Below, one piece after another: positions 35,179 through 45,235 of a stretch of 64,000 nt of DNA; position 1 is the stretch's first letter; each line of letters starts with the position of its first letter. The notes under the pieces are model-generated. The model worked only from the letters and a program-made list of their open reading frames with translations. It did not search any database and was not told the DNA's origin. The stretch spans positions 43,076-107,075 of the forward strand of contig NZ_AUBZ01000019.1 in assembly GCF_000429505.1 (NCBI RefSeq), given 5' to 3'. The position numbers and the translations under genes are program-made. The DNA comes from Aliagarivorans taiwanensis DSM 22990 (GTDB lineage: Bacteria; Pseudomonadota; Gammaproteobacteria; Enterobacterales; Celerinatantimonadaceae).

Positions 35179-37641
35179 ATGCTGAGTACCCTAACGGCAT
35201 TGTTTATCCCTACGCTCTTGGTAGCGATCGCTGCCCTAGCGTACTTTCGGTCCTCACTGCTAGCCTTTAGCTTGGTCACCACCGGACTGTTATTGGCATA
35301 CTCATTGGTTGAGCCGCTGAGCCAGATTACTTGGGCGGTTTACGTTGCAATCGTTGCCTTGGTTAATATCGTGCCGCTGCGCAAAAAGCTGCTTTCAACA
35401 CCGATGTACAAGGCCTTCAAGGGCGTAATGCCAGAGATGTCACAAACTGAGCGCGAGGCTATCGACGCCGGTACTACCTGGTGGGAAGGCGAGCTGTTCC
35501 GTGGCGCCCCTGATTGGAAGCAACTGCACAGCTATCCCAAACCTCGCCTAAGCGCCGAAGAGCAGGCCTTCCTCGATGGCCCGGTTGAACAAGTATTAAA
35601 GATGACCAAGGACTGGGAGATCACCCACGAGCTGGCTGACCTGCCGCCTGAGGTTTGGCAATACCTCAAAGACAACAAGTTCTTCGCCATGATCATCAAG
35701 AAGCAATACGGTGGTCTGGAGTTCTCGGCCTATGCCCAATCGCTGGTGCTACAAAAGTTAGCGGGTGTATCAGCAGTGCTCTCCTCTACGGTGGGCGTAC
35801 CCAACTCGCTGGGCCCGGGTGAGCTGTTGCAACACTACGGCACCAAAGAGCAGCAAGACTATTACCTGCCACGCCTGGCCAACGGCCAAGAGATCCCCTG
35901 CTTTGCCCTAACCAGCCCAGAGGCGGGCTCCGATGCCGGCTCTATTCCCGATTTTGGTATCGTCTGCAAAGGCGAGTGGGAGGGTAAAGAAGTACTTGGC
36001 ATGCGCCTGACCTGGAACAAGCGCTACATCACCCTAGCGCCAGTCGCCACGATATTAGGCCTGGCCTTTAAACTGCGTGACCCCGATGGCCTGCTAGGCG
36101 ATAAAGAAGACTTGGGCATCACCTGCGCCTTGATCCCCACCGACTTGGAAGGTGTAGACGTTGGTCGTCGCCACTTCCCGCTCAACGTACCATTCATGAA
36201 CGGCCCGACCCGCGGTAACGACCTGTTCGTACCCATGGACTTCATCATCGGCGGCGAGAAGATGGCCGGTGAAGGCTGGCGTATGCTGGTTGAATGTCTG
36301 TCGGTGGGCCGTGGTATTACCCTGCCCTCTTCTGCAACTGGCGGTATCAAGTCAGCGGCGCTGGCAACCGGTGCCTATGCGCGTATTCGTCGCCAGTTCA
36401 AACTGCCCATCGGCAAGATGGAAGGTATTGAAGAGCCTCTGGCACGTCTGGCGGGTAACGCCTACCTGATGGATGCAGCGAGCAGCCTAACGGTGACCGG
36501 TATCGACCAAGGCGAAAAGCCCTCGGTGATTTCTGCGATTGTGAAGTACCACCTCACCCACCGCGGCCAGCGCGCCTCGATTGACGCGATGGATATCGTT
36601 GGCGGTAAAGGGATCTGCTTAGGACCGAAGAACTTCCTCGGCCGTTCCTACCAAGGTGCGCCAATTGCGATTACCGTGGAAGGTGCCAACATTCTCACCC
36701 GCAGCATGATTATCTATGGCCAAGGGGCAATCCGCTGCCATCCTTATGTACTGAAAGAGATGGAAGCGGCCTACCACCCCGACTTTGAGCAAGGCCTGGA
36801 AGATTTTGACCGCGCGGTGTTCAGCCATATCGGCTTTGCCATCAGCAACTTCGTGCGCAGCTTCTGGTTTGGTATCAGTCGCCATCGCCTGATTAAGGCG
36901 CCGCATCAGGACAAAACCGCCAAGTACTACCGTCAGCTGACCCGCTTCTCCAGCAACTTGGCACTGCTGTCAGATATCTCGATGGCGACCCTGGGCGGTA
37001 ACCTGAAGCGCAAAGAGCGTGTATCGGCGCGCTTGGGCGACTTGCTCAGCCAGCTTTACCTAAGCTCAGCGGTGCTCAAACGCTTTGACGATGAAGGCCG
37101 CCAGAAAGCGGATATGCCGCTGGTTGACTGGGCGATTCAAGACTCGATGTACCAGCTGCAAAGCGCATTGGACGAGCTACTGCGCAACTTCCCAGTGCCG
37201 GTTGTGGGCAAGCTGATGCGATTGGTGATATTCCCACTGGGTAAACCACTGCATGCGCCAAGCGATAGCCTCGACCACAAACTGGCGCGCATCCTCCAAA
37301 GCCCCAGCGAAACCCGCGACCGTATTGGCCAAGGCCGCTTTGACAGCCGAATAGAAGGCAACGTGTTTGGCGAGCTGGAGCAGACCCTCGACGATATCCT
37401 TGCCTGCGAGCCAGTATTCGACAAGATCTGCAAGGCGCTGGGCGAGAAGCGTCCATTTATCTACCTCGATAAACTGGCCGATGAAGCGCTGGCACGCGGC
37501 ATCATCGAGCATGGCGAAGCCGAGCTGATGAAGCTCGCCGAGGCTGGCCGATTGAACGCAATCAACGTAGATGACTTTGACCACCAAGAGCTGGCGCATA
37601 GCAAGCAAAACGGCGCGGACGAGATGATCACCGCAGCCTAA
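35179..37641 (+). CDS. fadE: Acyl-CoA dehydrogenase FadE
   Basis: 820 residues from the ATG at 35179, which has AAGGAG 7 bases upstream. It is the long FadE type (E. coli 814): membrane segments at the N-terminus ([45 protein letters not shown]), then an acyl-CoA dehydrogenase core with [17 protein letters not shown] and [20 protein letters not shown], and a C-terminal DUF1974 part. It performs the first step of fatty-acid beta-oxidation. An operator for FadR lies upstream and an intrinsic terminator follows. Confidence 0.95.
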   Translation: MLSTLTALFIPTLLVAIAALAYFRSSLLAFSLVTTGLLLAYSLVEPLSQITWAVYVAIVALVNIVPLRKKLLSTPMYKAFKGVMPEMSQTEREAIDAGTTWWEGELFRGAPDWKQLHSYPKPRLSAEEQAFLDGPVEQVLKMTKDWEITHELADLPPEVWQYLKDNKFFAMIIKKQYGGLEFSAYAQSLVLQKLAGVSAVLSSTVGVPNSLGPGELLQHYGTKEQQDYYLPRLANGQEIPCFALTSPEAGSDAGSIPDFGIVCKGEWEGKEVLGMRLTWNKRYITLAPVATILGLAFKLRDPDGLLGDKEDLGITCALIPTDLEGVDVGRRHFPLNVPFMNGPTRGNDLFVPMDFIIGGEKMAGEGWRMLVECLSVGRGITLPSSATGGIKSAALATGAYARIRRQFKLPIGKMEGIEEPLARLAGNAYLMDAASSLTVTGIDQGEKPSVISAIVKYHLTHRGQRASIDAMDIVGGKGICLGPKNFLGRSYQGAPIAITVEGANILTRSMIIYGQGAIRCHPYVLKEMEAAYHPDFEQGLEDFDRAVFSHIGFAISNFVRSFWFGISRHRLIKAPHQDKTAKYYRQLTRFSSNLALLSDISMATLGGNLKRKERVSARLGDLLSQLYLSSAVLKRFDDEGRQKADMPLVDWAIQDSMYQLQSALDELLRNFPVPVVGKLMRLVIFPLGKPLHAPSDSLDHKLARILQSPSETRDRIGQGRFDSRIEGNVFGELEQTLDDILACEPVFDKICKALGEKRPFIYLDKLADEALARGIIEHGEAELMKLAEAGRLNAINVDDFDHQELAHSKQNGADEMITAA

Positions 37642-37669
37642 CCACCATAAACACCCTTTCCTTTTTTAT

Positions 37670-37691
37670 GCGGGCTTCGGCCCGCTTTTTT
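37670..37691 (+). terminator. Intrinsic terminator of fadE
   Basis: GCGGGC, TTCG loop, GCCCGC (37670-37685) followed by six T. Confidence 0.93.
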
Positions 37692-37756
37692 ATCAACATT
37701 GCTTTTTGAGGACGGCTCTTCTTAACTAACTACGATGAGTGCTTAACGGGATTCCT

Positions 37757-37828
37757 ATGGACGACGACTTTATCTTGTTTGACGACAAGCCGGACAATAC
37801 AACGCAAACCGCCCCCCCTGGAAACTGA
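37757..37828 (+). other. Out-of-frame 5' segment of the HD-GYP gene with a C7 tract
   Basis: An ATG at 37757 opens MDDDFILFDDKPDNTTQTAPP and then, across seven C (37812-37818), runs to a TGA at 37826-37828. That stop overlaps the ATG of the downstream gene as TGATG. Adding one C would fuse it in frame to PWKLMIVDDEPEVH, the start I would expect for this response-regulator family. It is either a real slippage-prone switch, a recent frameshift or a sequencing error. Confidence 0.65.
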
Positions 37829-39312
37829 TGATTGTCGATGACGAGCCGGAGGTTCATGACATTACTCAGATGACGCTGCAGCGTTTTAGCTTTGACAACC
37901 GACAAATAGAGTTCATCCACGCCTACTCAGCCCAGCAGGCCCGTGAGTTACTTCCCCAGCATTGCGATGTCGCCCTGATCTTGCTCGATGTGGTGATGGA
38001 GACCGACGATGCGGGCCTCACCTTGGTCGAACATATCCGCAACCAGCTAAACAACCACTGCGTGCGCATCGTGCTAAGAACCGGTCAGCCCGGACAGGCA
38101 CCGGAAGATAAAGTGGTCGAAGACTACGACATCAATGATTACAAAGATAAAACCGAGCTTACCTCGCAAAAGCTGCGTACCCTTATCCGTGCCAGCCTGC
38201 GCTCCTATCGCGATATCTGTGCCCTAGAGACCCACAAGCGCGGCTTAGAAAAGGTGGTAGAGAGCTCCAAGGGGATCTTTGAGCTCAGCGCACTGCACAC
38301 CTTTGTCGAAGGCGCGCTGGATCAGCTATCGGCCATCATGCACCTCGACGATGGCTGCATCTATGCCTTAGAGAAACAGGCCTATGCCCACCATAGCTCG
38401 CACTTTCAGTTGCTCGCGCATCACGGGGAGGACAGCCAACATCAGCTCAATAAGATTCTGCCTTTGTCTCAGCTGCCGTCGCAGCAAGCCGCACTGTTTG
38501 ACCAAGCCATTAACCAAAAGGGCAACATCTTTAAAGACAATGCGGTGGTGATCTATTGTCAGAACAAAGCCAGAGATCTGTTCTTCTATATAGTGCGCAA
38601 TACACCGATTAATGAATCCGACCAACACTTTATTAAGCTGCTAAGCGACAATATCACCATCGCGCTGGAGAATATCCGGCTCAACGAGGTGATCGTCGAA
38701 CATCAGCGCGAAACCATGTATCGCATCGGTGAAATTGTTGAGACCCGCTCCAAGGAGTCAGGCAAGCACGTCAAACGGGTTGCCCTCTACACCGCCAAGC
38801 TGGCAGAGCTTGCTGGTCTAGACGAGAAAACCATCGAACGGCTAAAGATGGCTTCCCCGCTACATGATGTGGGCAAGGTCGCCACTCCAGATGCGATCTT
38901 GCACAAGCCTGCCAAACTGGATGACCGCGAGTGGTCGATTATGCGCTCCCATGCCGAACAAGGAGAGATGATGTTGGCCGACTCGAGTATCCCTAGCCTA
39001 TTACTGGCCTCTGAAATTGCTGGCAGCCACCACGAGCGTTGGGACGGCAAAGGCTACCCGCGAGGCTTAAAAGGCGAGGAGATCCCCATCAGTGGTCGCT
39101 TGACCGCCCTGGCCGATGTGTTCGATGCCCTCGGCAGTAGTCGCTGCTACAAGCTGCAATGGGCCGACGAGGAGATCGTCGAGTACATCTCAGAGCAAAG
39201 TGGGAAGCAGTTTGACCCTCACCTATCCTCACTGCTGCTAAGTAACTTGGATCAGTTTTACAGCATTCGCGAGCAATATCAGGATGAGATCAGCGCAAGT
39301 TCTCCCGAGTAA
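37828..39312 (+). CDS. Response regulator with DUF3369 and HD-GYP phosphodiesterase domain
   Basis: 494 residues from ATG 37828. It has a receiver domain (LMIVDDEPEVHDITQ, phospho-acceptor Asp in ALILLDVVM), then a DUF3369 region (about 150-300). The C-terminal HD-GYP domain shows HDVGKVATPDAILHKP, ERWDGKGYPRGLKGEEIP and LADVFDALGS. All the expected metal and GYP residues are present, so it should hydrolyse cyclic-di-GMP in response to a partner kinase (not adjacent). The expected N-terminus lies upstream in another frame across a C7 tract. Start by TGATG re-initiation would still give a nearly full receiver domain. Confidence 0.88.
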   Translation: MIVDDEPEVHDITQMTLQRFSFDNRQIEFIHAYSAQQARELLPQHCDVALILLDVVMETDDAGLTLVEHIRNQLNNHCVRIVLRTGQPGQAPEDKVVEDYDINDYKDKTELTSQKLRTLIRASLRSYRDICALETHKRGLEKVVESSKGIFELSALHTFVEGALDQLSAIMHLDDGCIYALEKQAYAHHSSHFQLLAHHGEDSQHQLNKILPLSQLPSQQAALFDQAINQKGNIFKDNAVVIYCQNKARDLFFYIVRNTPINESDQHFIKLLSDNITIALENIRLNEVIVEHQRETMYRIGEIVETRSKESGKHVKRVALYTAKLAELAGLDEKTIERLKMASPLHDVGKVATPDAILHKPAKLDDREWSIMRSHAEQGEMMLADSSIPSLLLASEIAGSHHERWDGKGYPRGLKGEEIPISGRLTALADVFDALGSSRCYKLQWADEEIVEYISEQSGKQFDPHLSSLLLSNLDQFYSIREQYQDEISASSPE

Positions 39313-39466
39313 GCACCAATAAACTGCAAATAAAGCGCGATTTTACGGCTACTTAGCCATGCCTTAGAGACAATCTTTCGGCAGGTTTGATTGAAGGCTT
39401 CTAAAATGGTCTTGAAATGCTGTATACTTCGCGCAATTTTCCGCCCTGACATATAGAGAACGACTA

Positions 39467-41551
39467 ATGGCAGATCTATCTCATTACAGAAACATCGGTA
39501 TCTTCGCACACGTAGATGCTGGTAAAACCACCTCTACCGAGCGTATCCTTAAGCTCACCGGTAAAATTCACAAGACCGGCGAAGTACACGATGGCGCTGC
39601 AACCACTGACTTCATGGAGCAGGAAGCTGAGCGTGGTATTACCATTCAATCAGCAGCGACTACCTGTTTCTGGAAAGACCACCGCCTGAACATCATTGAT
39701 ACTCCTGGACACGTTGACTTCACCGTTGAAGTATACCGTTCTCTTAAAGTACTTGATGGTGGTATCGGTGTATTCTGTGGCTCTGGTGGTGTAGAACCTC
39801 AATCAGAGACCAACTGGCGTTACGCTAACGAATCTGAAGTTGCACGTTTGATCTTCGTGAACAAACTGGACCGTATGGGTGCTGACTTCTACCGCGTTGT
39901 TGACCAAGTTAAGAACGTACTGGCTGCTAACCCACTGGTTATGACCCTGCCTATCGGTATCGAAGACGACTTCACTGGTGTTGTAGATGTACTAAGCCAA
40001 AAAGCTTACATCTGGGACGATTCTGGCCTGCCAGAAAACTACGAAGTAACCGACATCCCAGAAGACATGGTTGAGAAAGCTGCTGAGTACCGCGAGCAAC
40101 TGATCGAGTCTGCTGTTGAGATGGACGACGAGCTGATGATGGCTTACATGGAAGGTGAAGAGCCTTCTTTGGAAGACATCAAGCGTTGTATCCGTGAAGG
40201 TACTCGCACCATGGCCTTCTTCCCAACCTTCTGTGGTTCTGCATTTAAGAACAAAGGTATCCAGCTGGTACTAGACGCAGTAGTTGACTACCTGCCAAGC
40301 CCAACCGAAGTTGACGCTCAGCCTCTGACTGACGAAGAAACTGGTGAACCTACTGGCGAAGTTGCTACCGTATCTGCAGATGAGCCACTACGTGCTCTGG
40401 CGTTCAAAATTATGGACGACCGCTTCGGTGCCCTAACCTTTATCCGTATCTACTCAGGTAAGATGGAAAAAGGTATGACCATTCTGAACAGCGCAACCGG
40501 CAAGACTGAGCGTATCGGTCGTATGGTTGAGATGCACGCTGACGAGCGTAACGAGATTTCTTCTGCGCAAGCGGGTGACATCATCGCTGTTGTTGGTATG
40601 AAGAACGTACAAACTGGTCACACCCTGTGTGATCCTAAGCACCCTTGTACTCTTGAGCCAATGATCTTCCCAGAGCCAGTAATCTCTATCGCTGTAGCGC
40701 CTAAAGATAAAGGTTCTACCGAGAAGATGGGTATCGCTATCGGTAAGATGGTTGCAGAAGATCCTTCGTTCCAGGTTGAAACCGACGAAGATTCAGGTGA
40801 AACCATCCTTAAAGGTATGGGCGAACTGCACCTGGACATTAAAGTAGACATCCTGAAGCGTACCTACGGCGTTGAGCTAGTAGTAGGTCAACCTCAGGTT
40901 GCTTACCGCGAAACCATTACTCAAGAACTTGAAGACAGCTACACCCACAAGAAGCAGTCTGGTGGTTCTGGTCAGTTCGGTAAGATCGACTACCGCATCC
41001 GTCCTGGTGAGCCGGGTTCAGGCTTTACCTTCAGCTCTTCAGTAGTTGGTGGTAACGTACCTAAAGAATTCTGGCCTGCAGTTGAGAAAGGCTTCAAAGT
41101 AATGATGGAAGAAGGCCCACTGGCTGGCTTCCCAGTACTTGACCTTGAAGTAGAACTGTTCGACGGTGCTTTCCACGCAGTTGACTCGTCAGCTATCGCG
41201 TTCGAAATCGCTGCGAAAGGCGCATACCGTCAGTCTCTGCCAAAAGCTGGCCCACAACTTCTTGAGCCAATCATGAAAGTTGACGTGTTCACCCCAGAAG
41301 ACAACGTGGGTGACGTAATCGGTGACTTGAACCGTCGTCGCGGCATGATTAAAGACCAAGAAGCTGGCGCTACCGGCGTACGCATTAAAGGTGAAGTACC
41401 ACTGGCTGAAATGTTCGGCTACATTGGTCACCTGCGTACCATTACTTCTGGCCGTGGTCAGTTCTCTATGGAGTTCGCCCACTACATGCCTTGCCCACAA
41501 AACGTGGCTGAAGAAGTAATCGCTGCGGAAAAAGAGAAAAACGCTAAGTAA
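39467..41551 (+). CDS. fusA: Elongation factor G, second-copy type
   Basis: 694 residues. GTPase motifs [27 protein letters not shown] and NKLDRMG, the five EF-G domains and the C-terminal [21 protein letters not shown] are intact. It is not in a str operon here (no rpsL, rpsG or tuf nearby). Its sequence ([43 protein letters not shown]) is the kind carried as a second EF-G by many marine gammaproteobacteria. Codon choice is strongly biased, suggesting high expression. It drives ribosomal translocation and perhaps recycling. Division of labour with the main EF-G cannot be told. Confidence 0.92.
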   Translation: MADLSHYRNIGIFAHVDAGKTTSTERILKLTGKIHKTGEVHDGAATTDFMEQEAERGITIQSAATTCFWKDHRLNIIDTPGHVDFTVEVYRSLKVLDGGIGVFCGSGGVEPQSETNWRYANESEVARLIFVNKLDRMGADFYRVVDQVKNVLAANPLVMTLPIGIEDDFTGVVDVLSQKAYIWDDSGLPENYEVTDIPEDMVEKAAEYREQLIESAVEMDDELMMAYMEGEEPSLEDIKRCIREGTRTMAFFPTFCGSAFKNKGIQLVLDAVVDYLPSPTEVDAQPLTDEETGEPTGEVATVSADEPLRALAFKIMDDRFGALTFIRIYSGKMEKGMTILNSATGKTERIGRMVEMHADERNEISSAQAGDIIAVVGMKNVQTGHTLCDPKHPCTLEPMIFPEPVISIAVAPKDKGSTEKMGIAIGKMVAEDPSFQVETDEDSGETILKGMGELHLDIKVDILKRTYGVELVVGQPQVAYRETITQELEDSYTHKKQSGGSGQFGKIDYRIRPGEPGSGFTFSSSVVGGNVPKEFWPAVEKGFKVMMEEGPLAGFPVLDLEVELFDGAFHAVDSSAIAFEIAAKGAYRQSLPKAGPQLLEPIMKVDVFTPEDNVGDVIGDLNRRRGMIKDQEAGATGVRIKGEVPLAEMFGYIGHLRTITSGRGQFSMEFAHYMPCPQNVAEEVIAAEKEKNAK

Positions 41552-41577
41552 GCAACTCTTTTAAGCTGATTCAAAAA

Positions 41578-41601
41578 ACCCCGGCACGCCGGGGTTTTTT
41601 T
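41578..41601 (+). terminator. Terminator after EF-G
   Basis: AACCCCGG, short loop, CCGGGGTT followed by T-rich sequence, flanked by A-tract upstream; probably works in both directions. Confidence 0.9.
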
Positions 41602-41617
41602 ATGCCAGTAAGCCGCG

Positions 41618-42490
41618 CTAAGGGCTTTCGTTAAGTAGTTCACCGAGTTGCTTTCGGCAGTGCTCTAACGACGGTTTAAGCGCCGCCTCCGCTTCCCCCT
41701 CCCGCTCCAACACCTTAATACACAGCGCCAGTACCGCCAGTAAGGCAGCTTGCAAGCTCGCCTTATCAGCCCTTGCCCAGCTCAAGCTAAGCAGCTCCAG
41801 GTAAGGCTCTGGAAGCCACTGCTCGATAAACCGGCCATTGTGCCAAGTATCTATCACTTCTTGGTTCTGGGCCTGCAAATGCGCTACCCACTCCATCAGC
41901 CGCAACAAACGATGCTGCATATGACTATTGCAACATGCCAACGCCATCCAACGCTCACCTCGCTGCCACTTCTTAGCAGTCCACAGCACATGGTAGGCAA
42001 TGTCCTGAATCAGCTCTGTGACTTCTTCAGCATGGTCTTTAGGTGCAGGTAAAGGCAAGGCTGCCACCTCAGCAAAGATACTGGCAAAGTTCTCTTTATC
42101 AAGCAGACACAGATAGCCACGCTTAAACACCGCGATCATCTCAGGGCTAAGCTGAGCACTATCGCGCGCCCTGACAAAATCGGCAGGCAACAGCGGAAAG
42201 TCCACATCCAAACAGGGCTGATACAACACCCTTAGCTCAGGTACCGCATCCACCGGGCTAAATTCACTAAAGCACAACACCACCTCACCCAATGCTTCAG
42301 TCCAGTTTCGCTCCTGCATTAAACAGGCAGGGTCTTCAACTACCAGCAAGATATCGATATCAGACCATCTATCGACGGGTAGCATCTCTCGGGCCTGAGA
42401 GCCCACCACGAAGGCAGCCCGGATGTCTTCTCTGGTATTCGCAAAGGATACAAGCCTATCGACCAAGGCCTGATATTGAGGGTGAATCAT
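41618..42490 (-). CDS. Nucleotidyltransferase, aminoglycoside 6-adenylyltransferase-like
   Basis: About 290 residues from the ATG at 42488-42490, with AGAGGAA 8 bases upstream (a GTG six bases earlier is less likely). The catalytic strand pattern GSQAREMLPVDRWSDIDILLVVED, G-S then D-x-D, matches the streptomycin/aminoglycoside adenylyltransferase (AadK/Aad6) family. The remaining helical region (CNSHMQHRLLRLMEWVAHLQ) resembles its C-terminal domain. Chromosomal members often have no proven resistance role. Real substrate unknown. Confidence 0.75.
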   Translation of the reverse strand: MIHPQYQALVDRLVSFANTREDIRAAFVVGSQAREMLPVDRWSDIDILLVVEDPACLMQERNWTEALGEVVLCFSEFSPVDAVPELRVLYQPCLDVDFPLLPADFVRARDSAQLSPEMIAVFKRGYLCLLDKENFASIFAEVAALPLPAPKDHAEEVTELIQDIAYHVLWTAKKWQRGERWMALACCNSHMQHRLLRLMEWVAHLQAQNQEVIDTWHNGRFIEQWLPEPYLELLSLSWARADKASLQAALLAVLALCIKVLEREGEAEAALKPSLEHCRKQLGELLNESP

Positions 42491-42594
42491 CGGCACGTTC
42501 CTCTTAGTGACCTCTCAATGCTGCCAGAGCAGCGGGAAAAAGCTTTGCTTAGATTGCGGCTGTATCAAGCAAGTAAAACAGGCATAAAAAAGGT

Positions 42595-43788
42595 TCATCG
42601 CGGATCTCCGGGGAATGCCGCTTTTATCTTCAAAAAGAAATACTCGGTATCTCGATAGCCGTAGGCCATTCGCTTCATCAGTTTGATCTTGTTGTTCATC
42701 CCCTCTAGTCGACAAGTGTGGAGGGGATGGGTCGCTGATGCGACGATGCCGGGGAGGTATGGCTCTAACTTGTTGGCAAAGCGCATTAATGGCTCGACTC
42801 CACTTTCTTGCACCTGTTGCCACCATACATTCCATAAGCCTCGCGCTGTTTCTTCGTCTTTGCAGTACCAAAGCTCTTTGAGTTGTTCTTTGAGCAGATA
42901 AACCACCATCAATGAGCGATTGGCATCGAGCAGTTCATCCAGGTAGCTTTGTTGCTTGTCGCTCATGTTGGTTCTGTTTTTCAGCAGCACCCAACGACTG
43001 CGCTTTACTCGCTGCCGAGCCTTCTTATCGCCCTTGAGTTCATTGGCACAGTCAACGCGCACACGGTCGATTACCTCTCGTCCATACTTGGCGATGACAT
43101 GGAATAGGTCGTACACGACTTGGGCATTTGGGCAGTATTCCTGCACCTCCAAGTCGAACGCTGTATTCATGTCCATAGCTACAGCTTCGATGTTCTCACA
43201 GTGCTCACCCAACATGTCGAAAAAGGGTCGGATTGCTGCCCGGCTTCGGCCCTCGCCAATCCAGAGCACCTGGTGCGTATCGGCATCGGCGATGACCGTT
43301 GCATAGCGATGCCCCTTAAACAGCGCGAATTCATCCATCACTAAGCGTCGTACCTGCCCTCATTTAGGCTCAAGGACTTCCCGTCTGAGTCGAGCTTTAT
43401 CCAACTCTTTGACGGTGTGCCAATGCAGTCCGACCAACTGAGCTAAGTGCTTAATCGGCAGAAGCGGGCACAACGATTGAACGAAATTAGCGAGGCGCTC
43501 AGTGATACGGGAAAAGGGCTTTAACCATGAAATATGTTCAGTGCGCGTACCGCACTGATGGCAGAGCAGACGTCGTACAGGAACCATTAGGGTGACCGGG
43601 TAATCCAGGATGGTGCGTTCAGATATACGCCGGATGGAGGTGTCGTGAATGCGCTGAGCTTCGGCTCCACATTGACACAGCGGACGAGAGGTTGGGGTTA
43701 GGTGGATCGTGAGGGAGCGGTCGTGTTGCTCAATATGGGATGGCTTAAAGCCTTCCCACAGCTCGATTGGAAAGGTAAGATTCGACAT
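42595..43788 (-). pseudogene. ISL3-family transposase with one in-frame TGA
   Basis: The frame begins MSNLTFPIELWEGFKPSHIE, with zinc-finger-like CQCGAEAQRI and CHQCGTRT segments, and reads to RLRREVLEPK before TGA at 43360-43362. It resumes in the same frame as GQVRRLVMDEFALFKGHRYA and continues through the DDE region (AVAMDMNTAFDLEV, VYDLFHVIAKYGREV, LEGMNNKIKLMKRMAYGYRD) to 42595. One base change thus explains the break. Total about 397 codons, normal for the family. Confidence 0.88.
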
Positions 43789-43837
43789 CGAAAACGGCTG
43801 GTTGGTTACGGGGTTTGTTTGGCGACATCACTTTAAC

Positions 43838-45144
43838 GAGACTGTAGATAAAACTGTGTAACTGCCTATCATTGCAGCCAGTAATGGCTAAGGATAGGCA
43901 ACATGAATAAAGAACAACTCGAAGCCTTCGCTCGCGAAGCCGCCAAAGCGATCAAATCTGAGGGCGACCTCAACGACTTTCGACAGATGCTCACCAAGGT
44001 TACTGTCGAGGCAGCCCTTAATGCTGAGCTGGATGACCACCTAGGTTATGACAAGCACCAGCCTTCGGAGTCGAGTAATAGCCGCAATGGCTATACCAGC
44101 AAGACCTTGCGTACCGAAGATGGCTCCGTGGATATCAACACCCCACGCGACCGTGATGGCAGCTTTGCGCCCCAACTGGTCAAGAAACAGCAGACCCGCT
44201 TCACATCTATGGATGACAAGATCCTCAGCCTGTATGCCAAAGGCATGACCACCCGCGAAATCGTCTCTACCTTCAAAGAGATGTACGATGCAGATGTATC
44301 AGCTAGCCTGATTTCCAAAGTCACCAATGCGGTAATCGAGCAGGTTGTTGAATGGCAATCCCGCCCGTTAGACGCAATTTACCCCATTGTTTATCTGGAC
44401 TGTATCGTCATCAAAATTAGGCAAGATAAGCGGGTTATCAACAAAGCGGTTTATCTGGCTCTGGGGATCAATCTCGATGGTTAGAAAGAATTGCTGGGCA
44501 TGTGGCTATCTGAAAACGAAGGGGCTAAGTTCTGGCTTAATGTGCTTACCGAGCTTCAAAATCGCGGTATAAACGATATTCTGATTGCCTGTGTGGATGG
44601 CTTAAAAGGCTTTCCAGACGCCATCAATGCGGTCTTCCCTGAAACACAAATTCAGTTGTGTATCGTCCACATGGTACGCAATTCGATGAAGTACGTGCCT
44701 TGGAAAGACTACAAGGCGGTGACGGCGGATCTCAAACAGATTTATCGCTCATCCACAGAAGAGGAAGCCCTGGTGGCACTCGACCAGTTCAGCGGGCGCT
44801 GGGACGATAAATACCCACAAATCAGCCGCAGCTGGCGTGCCCATTGGAACAACCTCAATACACTGTTCAGTTACCCTGATGACATACGCAAAGCGATCTA
44901 CACCACTAATGCCATTGAATCCCTCAATAGCGTGATCCGCAAAGCCATCAAGAAGCGCAAGCTGTTTCCCTCAGATGACTCAGCCATGAAAGTTATCTAT
45001 TTAGCTATTATGGACGCTTCAAAGAAATGGACGATGCCGATAAGGAATTGGAAAGCGGCCATGAACCGATTTATGATTGAGTTCGAAGACCGCTTGAAAG
45101 ATTTCGTTTAACTCCGGCAGTTACACAGAGTTATTTACAGGGTC
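43838..45144 (+). mobile_element. IS256-family insertion sequence nested in the ISL3 element
   Basis: Ends GAGACTGTAGATAAAACTGT (from 43838) and, on the other strand from 45144, GACCCTGTAAATAACTCTGT; the match continues through CTGTGTAACTGCC. A perfect 8-bp target duplication ACTTTAAC flanks it (43830-43837 and 45145-45152). Length 1307 bp. It lies 50 bp upstream of the ISL3 transposase start, separating that gene from the ISL3 right end and any promoter there. Confidence 0.92.
43903..45111 (+). pseudogene. IS256-family transposase with one in-frame TAG
   Basis: The first part (MNKEQLEAFAREAAKAIKSE, NSRNGYTSKTLRTEDGSVDI, PIVYLDCIVIKI with the first catalytic Asp) ends at GINLDG with TAG at 44482-44484. 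The same frame continues KELLGMWLSENEGAKFWLNV, LIACVDGLKGFPDAI (second Asp) and YTTNAIESLNSVIRK (Glu) to the normal C-terminus. Family members have a residue such as Gln or Lys at the stop, so a CAG to TAG change is likely. Otherwise full length (402 codons). Confidence 0.9.
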
Positions 45145-45235
45145 ACTTTAACCTATCCAGTCGTTTTCGTATCTATTACCCGCTAATCTGCGAAGAACCA
45201 TAAAAAAAGCCACTCCGAGGAGTAATGCCGCTCGT

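Larger units (their letters stand above)
42592..45199 (-). mobile_element. ISL3-family insertion sequence, interrupted by an IS256-family element
   Basis: Imperfect terminal inverted repeats: GGTTCATCGCGGATCTCCGG at 42592 inward, and on the other strand from 45199 GGTTCTTCGCAGATTAGCGG, with 18 of 24 bases matching. Both ends are flanked by the same 8-bp target duplication ATAAAAAA (42584-42591 and 45200-45207). Removing the nested IS256 element and one copy of its target repeat leaves about 1293 bp, normal for ISL3. The right end abuts the IS4 element. Confidence 0.9.

Noticed and set aside
39400..39428. Promoter for EF-G (TATACT at 39423-39428)
   Set aside because: The -10-like box has no reasonable -35 at 16-18 bases, so I do not list it as a feature.
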